Source of the DNA: Amoebophilaceae bacterium | Lineage (GTDB): Bacteria > Bacteroidota > Bacteroidia > Cytophagales > Amoebophilaceae | Direction: 5' to 3' | Assembly: GCA_023257955.1 (NCBI GenBank) | Contig: JALRAY010000053.1 | Coordinates: 1-6,323 of the forward strand | Length of the DNA: 6,323 bases | The notes under the pieces: generated by a model | Told to the model about the DNA's origin: nothing | What the model saw: only the letters and a program-made list of their open reading frames with translations | The model's database searches: none | Program-made: the position numbers and the translations under genes | Shown: positions 1-6,323 of the stretch, one piece after another | Position numbering within the stretch: position 1 is the first letter of the stretch | Layout: the number at the start of each line of letters is the position of its first letter

Positions 1-663
1 TTCTAAGATATCCAGCCGCTTGGATACTTTCTCCATGTAAGGAGACTTAAACCCTTTCTTTACCTCAGAGTGTTTCATGAGATATAACCACTCGTGAATT
101 TCCTCTTTGATGACATCGTCAAATAATGGAATAGAGACAATAAAGTATTCTGGGAATACATTGTGTGCATCGTATATATGCATCCTTCTATCTACTAAAT
201 GAACGTCTATGGGATTGGTATGATCTATTTCATGGAAGATGACCTTGCCATGGTGTAGGGGGGATTGACTGTTGTGAAAAGGGAAGTATAGCAGATTGAT
301 ATGGAAGACCTTCTTAATCTGAAAGTAATTTTGACCTGCCCCAATATTATCCACGATGAGTCTAGAGATATTTAATACAGCTTTGTTGAGAAACATATCT
401 GTATGCGCCCTATCTATTTCAACGATATAGTTGTTGCCTTCTTCGTCTGCAACGACAAGGTCTGCTATACTGCTTTTTAAATCTTTACTTTCTTTATTGC
501 TTTCGCTGTCAAGCAAGGCTGTGATCTTAACGGGGCTATATCCTTCTGAGGCAAAAAGGGCTGATATAAATCCTTCAACGATTTCATAGTCGCCTTTATC
601 TTTTAGTAGATACTTGATTGCGTAATCAAAGCTTATGAGTGGTTTTTGCATGGGTATAATCAT
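1..663 (-). CDS. Rpn family recombination-promoting nuclease/putative transposase (PD-(D/E)XK), 3' end outside window
   Basis: I translated this frame by hand: 221 codons without a stop from ATG at 663 to the left edge. Family members are usually around 280-310 residues, so the C-terminal part is missing from the window. Visible features fit the Rpn/PDDEXK transposase family: an N-terminal segment with DYAIKYLL (13-20) and FISALF (32-37); a nuclease core with IADLVVADEEG (66-76), then YIVEID (79-84); a conserved Arg (R101) in NISRLIVDN; the strand IKKVFHINLLYF (116-127); and IHEWLYLMKH (about 191-200). D68 and E82 are the likely catalytic acids. Known Rpn proteins are DNA endonucleases that promote RecA-independent recombination. 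Many family members have E-x-Q where this one has E-I-D, with Asp at 84. The first ATG is preferred over the ATG at codon 5 because an AGGAG lies 9 bases before it. The family is well supported; activity is unknown. Confidence 0.87.
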   Translation of the reverse strand, partial: MIIPMQKPLISFDYAIKYLLKDKGDYEIVEGFISALFASEGYSPVKITALLDSESNKESKDLKSSIADLVVADEEGNNYIVEIDRAHTDMFLNKAVLNISRLIVDNIGAGQNYFQIKKVFHINLLYFPFHNSQSPLHHGKVIFHEIDHTNPIDVHLVDRRMHIYDAHNVFPEYFIVSIPLFDDVIKEEIHEWLYLMKHSEVKKGFKSPYMEKVSKRLDILE

Positions 664-672
664 TTAAAGAGG

Positions 673-677
673 CTCCT
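673..677 (-). promoter_or_regulatory. Shine-Dalgarno-like AGGAG before the Rpn gene
   Basis: On the minus strand AGGAG ends 9 bases before the ATG at 663, a workable spacing for a ribosome binding site, and it favours codon 1 over the ATG at codon 5. The other complete genes here (lptD, amidase, rmuC) show no such motif close to their starts, which is normal in Bacteroidota. The match may therefore be chance. Confidence 0.35.
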
Positions 678-695
678 AGATATAATAAATAGCAT

Positions 696-947
696 TCATA
701 CAAGATCTTTATTTTTGAGCGCCTGATATAAGAAGTTGAATAGATACTGCAGTGGTTGCTCTAGTATCTGTTTCGTAGAAGGAAGGAAGTAAGTATTTTC
801 TTTCAACAAATTTACGAGTTCTCTCTTTGATTCATCACTTTAATCCTTCTCACGACTACATAAAAGAATTATAGCTAAAGATTTATTGCCCAATGTCTTG
901 GATATGATGCTAGGGGAGAAGCAAATATCATCATGAATTAGGAAGTG
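696..947 (-). pseudogene. Decayed 3' end of an unidentified gene, interrupted by an in-frame TAA
   Basis: One minus-strand frame ends with TGA at 696-698. It reads 47 protein-like codons back to a TAA at 840-842, then another 35 codons back to a TAA at 948-950. The translation includes SPSIISKTLGNKSLAIILL before the internal stop. After it come KRELVNLLKENTYFLPSTKQ and then LEQPLQYLFNFLYQALKN. The mix of charged and amphipathic helical stretches looks like genuine protein rather than random AT-rich DNA. There is no in-frame ATG in either block, so it cannot be a normal intact gene. A further 18 codons (to a TAG at 1005-1007) stay in frame upstream and may belong to it. It lies 32 bases upstream of the Rpn start on the same strand. 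I do not recognise the family. The alternative is a chance open frame. Confidence 0.42.
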
Positions 948-960
948 TTAGTTCTTCCTA
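939..960 (-). terminator. Small inverted repeat downstream of lptD, possible weak terminator
   Basis: TAGGAAG (939-945) and CTTCCTA (954-960) form a perfect 7-base-pair stem with an 8-base loop. It lies about 67 bases beyond the lptD stop in the direction of lptD transcription. No run of U follows it on the minus-strand transcript, so it is not a textbook intrinsic terminator. It also falls at the edge of the decayed coding remnant, so chance is possible. Confidence 0.22.
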
Positions 961-1027
961 TCCTGTAGCGCTTTATGGATAACACATGTAATGCAATTAG
1001 TTAGCTATTTTTTCTAAAGCGGTCTTA

Positions 1028-3799
1028 TTATAGTTTGTCATAGGCTACAGTGTGTGGGAATTTCACATCTTGTAGCATGTTTGCTTTGATGCCTATAGAA
1101 AAGTCATAGCTTTGTCGCTTCGCTATTGGCGCCCAGGCGAAGAGGATTTGCCAGCAGTGTAAATCTCGCGCAATATTGATTTTGGTGGCATCTCCTACTA
1201 GCTCCTTGTTATCGATATCATAGTCCGTCTCAAAACCTATTTTCCAGTTTTTAGAAATACTACACATGCCAGACATGGGGATATGATTTGTTGTTTTCTT
1301 TTGATCTTGGGCAATTTGATAGGTATAGGTTCTGTGATAGGCGATCTTTACTTCCCAAGGCAAATCCGCATCTACATATTGCGACGGATATTCTATAACG
1401 GTTTCTTCGCTTGGTGAAGGTGCTTCATCTGGCGCCTCGTCCGTTAGCGGATTGTTATTGTTTGTGGCCTGTTCGGAGGGGCTTTGTTTAGACTTGAAGC
1501 TGGTGCCTATTTTCAAGTTATACTGTTTCAGGGTACCTAAGCCATTGCCATGTTGCCATGCATATTCCTTTATGCGAGTTCTGCGCTGATAAGAGTAGGG
1601 ATCTAAGGTGCTATCATATTCAATGCTTAAGAGCTCGTCAAACAAACGTGTGCGCCCACCTAGTTTAATGTCTTGTAAGGGAAATTCTTTCTCTAGAAAA
1701 TCATAGCCTGTCTCCATGTACAGGGATTCAAATATGGGGATTTTTTTGGATGCGTTCCCTTTTTTTGACGTGTCTTTGATTTTTAATTCTAGTATGTTAT
1801 CTATCTTCCCGGTGAGTATGGCACTGTCCTTTTCTGGTGCGGTGCCAAAGATGGCATTCTCAAATCTATTACATTTCTTTTCTCCATTCGCCGTCGGGAA
1901 TTTTTGATAGTATTGATAATTCTCTTTAGAAAAATCCGGGGTATAAGTAAACCCGAGGATGGGTTCTATACGGTGACGGATACCTTGTATTCGCGCTTCT
2001 TCTCCCCAGAGATAAGTACCATAGATACTGGTGCTCAGTTTAGCTCCTGTATTCCAATCCCATACCCTATACCAACTTTCTTCAGTTTTAAAATCTCCGG
2101 GAGAAGGAGAAGTATAATTACGTCGCTTGAAGTACCAACGTTCGGTATATTTAAAAAAAGGATTGAGGTTGAAGTAGCTGAATATTTTGATGTTGGTCTC
2201 TACAGGTAAGGTATGTTTAAAGCCATACCTTTTTTCTTTCCATACGCGTCTCTTGTTGCTCCAAAACTTGATGGTTTCATCTTCTTGCGTGCCTATTTTG
2301 TTGGTTAGCTCATTCTGAAATTCAGAGGTATGTTTTATAGAAAGGTTGAGATAGAGGTCTTTATACCATATACTGTCGCTATTACTTCTTTTACTCCATA
2401 ACCGCGCTGGGTAGAGGGGTGAACCGGTGATAGCAATATGCGGCAAGGTCATATTGGTAATATCCTTACTAAAGTCCTCATTGTGGGCTATACTTGTGCT
2501 CATGGTATAGGGGAGCCAATCGAACCAGAATAATCTAAAATTTTCGGTATACCTGATTTTTGACTGTGTTTTCCCATTTAACTTATTCGGGTTATAGGCC
2601 ATGGCTCTAAAACTATTGCGGATGTCTACATCAGCCATCAAGCTTCTCACTTTGTTATGTAAAGTTTCATGATGCCAGGTATACTGCCATTCTGTTTCGT
2701 TATCCTCGGCAATGGATAGTTCATCAGAATGTGGGGTAGTAGTCCTTCTATACAACATATCTCCTTTGAAAGAATACCGACTGATGTAGTTGGAATTAAC
2801 TTTTATTTCCCGAGTACCTTTGGTATAAATGGAGCCTCTACAAGCTAAGTCAATATAATCATTGAAGTAGAAGTAATATCCGCCATCTCGGAGATAGAAT
2901 CCTTTATCAGGATCTTCCCCTAGTTGTGGGAAAATAATGCCAGAAGCTTGGGGTGTAGGTAGATAGAAGAGGCCATAGAAGAAGCCTAATGGGGTAGGCA
3001 CTCCATAAAATTCAAATCGAAATGGACCGGAGGCAATCCGTTTGCCATCCACATATTTGATTGTTTTCGCTTTTACGGCATAGTGAGGTTTGACACAATT
3101 GCAGGTGGTAAAGTGCATATCATCTATATAGTAGGTATCAGGTGTGTCCTTTTTGGCTGCTTTAGCACGAAGCAGGGCTTCTCCTTGTGGTGTAAATAGC
3201 TGTTTGGCTTTCCCGCGATGGGATTTGAAGTTATAACGTAGCTCCTCAGCGAGGTATATGGTTTGATCATTCAGAAAAATAGCTTTGGGATCTATTTTTC
3301 CTTTCTCATTCTTATGACCTGTAGCTATAACGGTATAGTTATCCCAGTTAAAAGAAATGTTGTGTGCGGTTAAACGAGCCTTCCCCATGCCAATAGTAGT
3401 TCCTTCGCCACGCATCAATGCTATCTTATTGATCATATCAAACTCTATGGAATCTTTGGCGCCGTAACCTATAATATCTTGCAGTACATCGTCTGATGTT
3501 ACTTCTTCGTTATCAGGATTATCAGTTTTCGCTTTAGCCTTTGCCTTTTCTTTTTTTTCTTCTATAAACGCAGCCATTTGAAACTCGCTTTCATTCCATT
3601 CATCCATCAGAAGTGGGTGATGGAGTAAGTTGGATTGTAGATACGGGGGCTGTAGAATCTTTTGGAAATATTGTTTATTTGTAGTCAAGATAGGGAGAGG
3701 AAGAAAAGAAGCATCATCATCGCTACTGGCATATGTGGGGATACTGAGTAGTGATATGAGGAGGAGGGAGGTTAAAAGTATTTTTTTATGACTAGACAC
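1028..3799 (-). CDS. lptD: LptD/OstA-like outer-membrane assembly protein (Bacteroidota type)
   Basis: This 923-residue protein is normal in length for Bacteroidota LptD homologues. LptD forms the outer-membrane beta-barrel that inserts lipopolysaccharide into the outer leaflet after transfer along the Lpt bridge. A signal peptide is clear: KK at 5-6, a leucine-rich core at 7-20, and probable cleavage after A24 (TYA-S). An acidic/basic low-complexity segment (about 80-100) precedes an OstA-like periplasmic domain (about 107-230) with GYGAKDSIEFD, then YNFKSHRGKAKQ. Next is the family signature FTTCNCVKPHY (230-240). The barrel follows, with PTPLGFFYGLFYLP, ASGIIFPQLGE and DGGYYFYFNDYIDLA (about 268-319). 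It ends with a typical strand, IGIKANMLQDVKFP (902-915). A Ser/Pro/Asn-rich insert containing DEAPDEAP (787-794) is probably an extracellular loop. The start is GTG; no upstream in-frame ATG exists before a TAA, and the next Met is residue 65, past the signal peptide. It is transcribed divergently from the amidase gene. Confidence 0.93.
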   Translation of the reverse strand: MSSHKKILLTSLLLISLLSIPTYASSDDDASFLPLPILTTNKQYFQKILQPPYLQSNLLHHPLLMDEWNESEFQMAAFIEEKKEKAKAKAKTDNPDNEEVTSDDVLQDIIGYGAKDSIEFDMINKIALMRGEGTTIGMGKARLTAHNISFNWDNYTVIATGHKNEKGKIDPKAIFLNDQTIYLAEELRYNFKSHRGKAKQLFTPQGEALLRAKAAKKDTPDTYYIDDMHFTTCNCVKPHYAVKAKTIKYVDGKRIASGPFRFEFYGVPTPLGFFYGLFYLPTPQASGIIFPQLGEDPDKGFYLRDGGYYFYFNDYIDLACRGSIYTKGTREIKVNSNYISRYSFKGDMLYRRTTTPHSDELSIAEDNETEWQYTWHHETLHNKVRSLMADVDIRNSFRAMAYNPNKLNGKTQSKIRYTENFRLFWFDWLPYTMSTSIAHNEDFSKDITNMTLPHIAITGSPLYPARLWSKRSNSDSIWYKDLYLNLSIKHTSEFQNELTNKIGTQEDETIKFWSNKRRVWKEKRYGFKHTLPVETNIKIFSYFNLNPFFKYTERWYFKRRNYTSPSPGDFKTEESWYRVWDWNTGAKLSTSIYGTYLWGEEARIQGIRHRIEPILGFTYTPDFSKENYQYYQKFPTANGEKKCNRFENAIFGTAPEKDSAILTGKIDNILELKIKDTSKKGNASKKIPIFESLYMETGYDFLEKEFPLQDIKLGGRTRLFDELLSIEYDSTLDPYSYQRRTRIKEYAWQHGNGLGTLKQYNLKIGTSFKSKQSPSEQATNNNNPLTDEAPDEAPSPSEETVIEYPSQYVDADLPWEVKIAYHRTYTYQIAQDQKKTTNHIPMSGMCSISKNWKIGFETDYDIDNKELVGDATKINIARDLHCWQILFAWAPIAKRQSYDFSIGIKANMLQDVKFPHTVAYDKL

Positions 3800-3807
3800 T
3801 ATAGTGT
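3796..3807. promoter_or_regulatory. 12-base perfect palindrome over the lptD start codon
   Basis: ACACTATAGTGT is an exact palindrome. It includes the complement of the lptD GTG start (3797-3799) and reaches into the 40-base divergent region. It contains a TATAGT hexamer on both strands. The plus-strand copy (3801-3806) sits about 33 bases before the amidase ATG, so it could serve as a -10 element, though no good -35 box precedes it. Its position would also suit a repressor dimer or a start-codon hairpin. Function is inferred only. Confidence 0.28.
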
Positions 3808-3839
3808 ATGGAACAAAGTGTTAATAATATGAATGGGTT
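3800..3839. promoter_or_regulatory. Divergent lptD/amidase intergenic region, likely to hold or overlap both promoters
   Basis: Only 40 bases separate the two divergent start codons, so control elements for both genes must lie here or inside the opposite gene's 5' end. AT-rich stretches occur on both strands, including TATTAT on the minus strand within 3821-3830. No Shine-Dalgarno sequence precedes either start. I cannot identify a clean Bacteroidota promoter of the TTG/TAnnTTTG type; the nearest is ACACTTTG on the minus strand, which fails at the TA. Confidence 0.4.
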
Positions 3840-4655
3840 ATGATAACAATAAGAGGCAATTACAAACCGACTTTCTTTTGCAAATTTTTATGTCTATTGA
3901 TAGCATTGTTATCAATGGGCTTCCATCAACCAGGTGAAAGCCGGAAGTATAGGGTAAAAAAAATCATCTTAGATGCTGGCCATGGAGGAAAAGATTCGGG
4001 AGCTGTGGGTAAGTTTTCCAAAGAAAAGGATATAGCCCTGCAGGTAACACTGGCACTGGGTAACCTTATCAAAAAACATATGAAGGATGTGCAAGTTATT
4101 TATACCCGTCAGCAAGATGAATTCATTCCACTGTATCAGCGTTCCTCAATGGCGAATAAAAATAATACAGATCTCTTTATTTCCATTCATTGTAATGCCG
4201 CAGAAAAGAATAAAAATAGCCATGGGGTTGAGATTTTTACCATGGGACTAGAAAAAAGCAACCAAAACTTGACGGTCGCTAAAAGAGAAAATGGAGTTAT
4301 CTTAATTGAAGATGACTTTGAGTATACTTACCAAGGTTTTGATCCTAAATCGCCAGAATCACATATATTGTTTTCCCTCTACCAAAATGTGTATTCCGAA
4401 AACAGCTTAAAGCTAGCACAATATATAGAAGAAGGTTTTGCTATGCATACAAAACGTAAACGAAGAGGAATTAAACAAGATGGCTTCTTAATACTGTGGC
4501 AAACTACAGCCCCCAGTGTATTGGTAGAAGTAGGGTTTATTACTCACCCGGAAGAGGAGCAATATTTATGCAAAAAGCATGGGCAAAATGAAATCGTTAC
4601 TGCCATTTTTGAAGGGATCAGAAAATATAAAACGGATATAGAAACTAGGAAGTAG
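3840..4655 (+). CDS. N-acetylmuramoyl-L-alanine amidase (Amidase_3 family, zinc-dependent)
   Basis: This 271-residue protein should cleave the amide bond between N-acetylmuramic acid and the L-alanine of the stem peptide, as AmiA/B/C-type amidases do when daughter cells separate. A hydrophobic N-terminal segment (about 11-28) is a signal peptide or anchor; no clear AxA or lipobox site is visible. The catalytic domain fills about 40-265. Zinc ligands are H48 in DAGHGG, E62 in SKEKD, and H117 in SIHCNA; the catalytic glutamate is E230 in PSVLVEVGF. Blocks typical of Bacteroidota members are present: NLTVAKREN (143-151), GFDPKSPES (166-174) and RGIKQDGFLIL (209-219). All key residues are intact. 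No LysM or SPOR domain follows. ATG at 3840 is the earliest start that keeps the hydrophobic segment. A run of eight A bases (3956-3963) lies just before the DAGHGG codons. AmiA, AmiB and AmiC cannot be told apart here, so no symbol is given. Confidence 0.95.
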   Translation: MITIRGNYKPTFFCKFLCLLIALLSMGFHQPGESRKYRVKKIILDAGHGGKDSGAVGKFSKEKDIALQVTLALGNLIKKHMKDVQVIYTRQQDEFIPLYQRSSMANKNNTDLFISIHCNAAEKNKNSHGVEIFTMGLEKSNQNLTVAKRENGVILIEDDFEYTYQGFDPKSPESHILFSLYQNVYSENSLKLAQYIEEGFAMHTKRKRRGIKQDGFLILWQTTAPSVLVEVGFITHPEEEQYLCKKHGQNEIVTAIFEGIRKYKTDIETRK

Positions 4656-4822
4656 AGAAGAGGCTAAGTATATATGATGACGTTACATAATAGAATGAAT
4701 AGTATGTTGATAACAACGCAATGCTCTCCCCGATAAGTTCTGCTGCTCTTGGTTTTTAGGCTTATTGTAATTACAGTCAAGAAAGCATAATGCATATAAA
4801 AGCACCGCCTGAGTTCCGACCA

Positions 4823-6109
4823 CTATTCATGTTGTGTTTTATCCAGCAACCGCTGATTCATCGATTTACTGGTGCGCGCACCTAATAGCTTTATTTTCTC
4901 TACACGACTGACGAGACTTCCTCGGCCATCACATAGCTTTTTCATGGATTCGGTATAGGAATCTTTGGCAGCATCCAACCTTTTACCTACCTGTGTTAGC
5001 TCATCCATTAACCCCACAAACTTATCATATAGTGCTCCGCTTTGTCGCGCTATTTCTAGCGCATTTTGATTTTGATATTCTTGACGCCATATGCAAGCAA
5101 TGGTACGTAAAGTCGCAATGAGTGTGGTGGGAGAAACGAGGATGATGTTTTTCTCATATGCTTCACTATGTATAGTATGATCATGTTGCACGATGAGGTG
5201 ATAAGCAGGTTCTATTGGGATAAACATAAACACAAAATCTAGTCCTGGAAGGTTATACAGGGTTTGGTAGTTCTTTTCACTCAGCAAGCTGATGTGTCTG
5301 CGTATAGAAAGGATATGTTGTTTCAAGTGCATGCCCTTTTCTGCTTCGTTATCTGTATTAAAAAACTGCTCAAAGTTCACAAGGGATACTTTGGAATCTA
5401 TAATAACATGCCTTTGGCCAGGGAGGTTAATGATTACATCCGGTTGGTATCGCTTACCTTCTTCCGTGATAAAAGAAACCTGAGTTTGGTATTCTCTATC
5501 TTTTACTAAGCCAGAGTGCTCCAAGAGGCTTTCTAAGATAAACTCGCCCCAATTCCCTTGCGTTTTCGTATCTCCCTTAATAGCCTTCGTAAGGTTATCC
5601 GCTTCTTTCGTAATCTGTACGTTGAGTGTATAGAGCTTGTTGATTTCTGTCCGCAATTCCACGGTTCGTGCTAATCCTTCTTTGTTGGTTTGATCTACCT
5701 GCTTCTCAAAGGTCTGTATCTTTTCCCCTAGCGGTTTTAAAATGGTTTCTAGGTTCTGTTGATTCTGTTCTGTAAACCGCTTACTCTTCTCTTCTAAAAT
5801 GTCATTCGCGAGATTCTTAAACTGACTTGTCAGCTTCTCCTCTACTTTCACGACAGCTTCTTTCTCCTTTTCCAGCTGCTCTAGCAGGTTATCATTCATA
5901 GCCTTGGCTGTAGCTAACTGCGTATGCAGGTTGAGTTCCTGTTCCTGGTATGTGATAGTAGCAGCCTGGAGCTCTTTTACCTTTTGCTGTGCTTCTTCCA
6001 GCTGTATCTGAAGGGTATTATGAGCTAGCTGCCATTTATTGCTGGTGATATACCAACTCCCAAGAATACCTACCAGACAGGCGATGACGATATATATAAG
6101 TAATGTCAT
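4823..6109 (-). CDS. rmuC: DNA recombination protein RmuC
   Basis: This complete 428-residue protein is close to the family's usual length. RmuC was defined in E. coli as limiting inversion between short inverted repeats and has a fold related to PD-(D/E)XK nucleases; its biochemical activity is poorly known. An N-terminal membrane helix (3-21, LLIYIVIACLVGILGSWYI) anchors it. A long coiled coil rich in Glu, Gln and Lys follows (about 27-175). The RmuC core then has GNWGE (185-189), YQPDVIINLPG (221-231), VIIDSKV (235-241), FMFIPIEPAY (294-303), ILVSPTTLIATLRTI (323-337) and WRQEYQNQNALEIA (341-354). It closes with GRGSLVSRVEKIKLLGART (about 395-412). E189, D224, D238 and K240 are positioned like nuclease active-site residues. 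The ATG at 6109 begins directly before the membrane helix; no Shine-Dalgarno motif is near it. The gene faces the amidase gene tail to tail. Confidence 0.96.
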   Translation of the reverse strand: MTLLIYIVIACLVGILGSWYITSNKWQLAHNTLQIQLEEAQQKVKELQAATITYQEQELNLHTQLATAKAMNDNLLEQLEKEKEAVVKVEEKLTSQFKNLANDILEEKSKRFTEQNQQNLETILKPLGEKIQTFEKQVDQTNKEGLARTVELRTEINKLYTLNVQITKEADNLTKAIKGDTKTQGNWGEFILESLLEHSGLVKDREYQTQVSFITEEGKRYQPDVIINLPGQRHVIIDSKVSLVNFEQFFNTDNEAEKGMHLKQHILSIRRHISLLSEKNYQTLYNLPGLDFVFMFIPIEPAYHLIVQHDHTIHSEAYEKNIILVSPTTLIATLRTIACIWRQEYQNQNALEIARQSGALYDKFVGLMDELTQVGKRLDAAKDSYTESMKKLCDGRGSLVSRVEKIKLLGARTSKSMNQRLLDKTQHE

Positions 6110-6225
6110 AGGCGTTTATGAATTTAAGTCTTCCTTAATGTGTGATATAACATACAACAAACCATCGAATTTAATCATCTATTTGTAACACAGTTCGTCT
6201 GCTTGGAATTGCTTGTATGCATCGT

Positions 6226-6323
6226 TTATGATTTGGCATTGATTAGCTCTATCTTATGAACGACGGCAACGTCTTTTCCATAAAAGGCTATGCCAAGGCG
6301 TAATACGCTTTTGACGTGTTTTG
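6226..6323 (-). CDS. C-terminal 31 codons of an unidentified protein, possibly PD-(D/E)XK nuclease-domain (PDDEXK_9-like)
   Basis: A minus-strand frame is open from the right edge to TAA at 6226-6228; the other two minus frames meet stops earlier. It encodes KHVKSVLRLGIAFYGKDVAV followed by VHKIELINAKS. The pattern of a basic turn, then a hydrophobic strand LGIAFYGK, then another strand VAVVH resembles the end of the PDDEXK_9-type nuclease domain. That domain is common in Bacteroidota AAA-ATPase/nuclease proteins and typically ends with a 'GI.F' strand. The identification rests on a short stretch and recall of the family pattern, so it is tentative. The gene would lie 116 bases upstream of rmuC on the same strand. 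Confidence 0.5.
   Translation of the reverse strand, partial: KHVKSVLRLGIAFYGKDVAVVHKIELINAKS

Noticed and set aside
1..960. Terminal inverted repeats of an insertion sequence around the Rpn gene and remnant
   Set aside because: No matching inverted ends or target duplications are visible, and the left end lies outside the window.
664..1027. tRNA, small RNA or CRISPR-like repeats in the largest gap
   Set aside because: No cloverleaf arms, T-loop motif or regularly spaced repeats were found; the decayed frame is the only structure apart from one small hairpin.
1716..2209. Plus-strand open frames of 63 and 101 codons inside lptD
   Set aside because: They are antisense to a well-supported gene and show no recognisable domain; they are shadows of lptD codon use.
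3829..3843. Alternative upstream ATG at 3829 for the amidase
   Set aside because: It is in another frame and ends at TGA after four codons.
4747..4782. Possible terminator between the convergent amidase and rmuC genes (TCTTG/CAAGA with an inner TGTAATTACA palindrome)
   Set aside because: The outer stem is only 5 base pairs with a 26-base loop and no following U run; it is too weak to call.
5264..5509. Plus-strand open frames of 81 and 63 codons inside rmuC
   Set aside because: Antisense to the conserved RmuC core, overlapping each other, with no domain or ribosome binding site.
6110..6225. rmuC promoter or a small gene in the upstream gap
   Set aside because: Only AT-rich hexamers at poor spacing are visible, with no convincing promoter, hairpin or open frame.

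Overview
The window reads as a piece of an AT-rich Bacteroidota chromosome. The best guess is an obligate intracellular lineage of the Amoebophilaceae type (Cardinium/Amoebophilus relatives). Three observations support this. The LptD-like protein and the cell-wall amidase both carry Bacteroidota-specific sequence blocks. Three of the four complete or near-complete gene starts lack a Shine-Dalgarno sequence. The edges hold an Rpn-family nuclease/transposase, a decayed gene fragment and a possible PD-(D/E)XK tail, as expected in a symbiont genome full of mobile-element debris. The lineage call is inference; no rRNA or other marker gene is present.

Layout, left to right. 1-663 (minus): 5' part of an Rpn-family PD-(D/E)XK nuclease gene running off the left edge. 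664-1027: a gap holding what looks like a stop-interrupted coding remnant on the minus strand (about 696-947) and a small inverted repeat. 1028-3799 (minus): a complete lptD-like outer-membrane assembly gene with a GTG start. 3800-3839: a 40-base divergent intergenic region, with a 12-base perfect palindrome across the lptD start codon. 3840-4655 (plus): an Amidase_3 N-acetylmuramoyl-L-alanine amidase. 4656-4822: a convergent gap with no convincing terminator. 4823-6109 (minus): a complete rmuC. 6110-6225: no gene seen. 6226-6323 (minus): the last 31 codons of a gene entering from the right edge, possibly a PD-(D/E)XK nuclease-domain protein.

The core of the window is the divergent lptD/amidase pair. 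One gene acts in outer-membrane lipid assembly and the other in peptidoglycan remodelling, so both are envelope functions expressed from one tiny intergenic region. RmuC is a DNA-maintenance protein with a nuclease-like fold. I see no defence island, CRISPR array, RNA gene or clear new system. The most interesting points are the unidentified decayed gene at 696-947, the question of what an LptD homologue transports in a reduced symbiont, and the palindrome over the lptD start.
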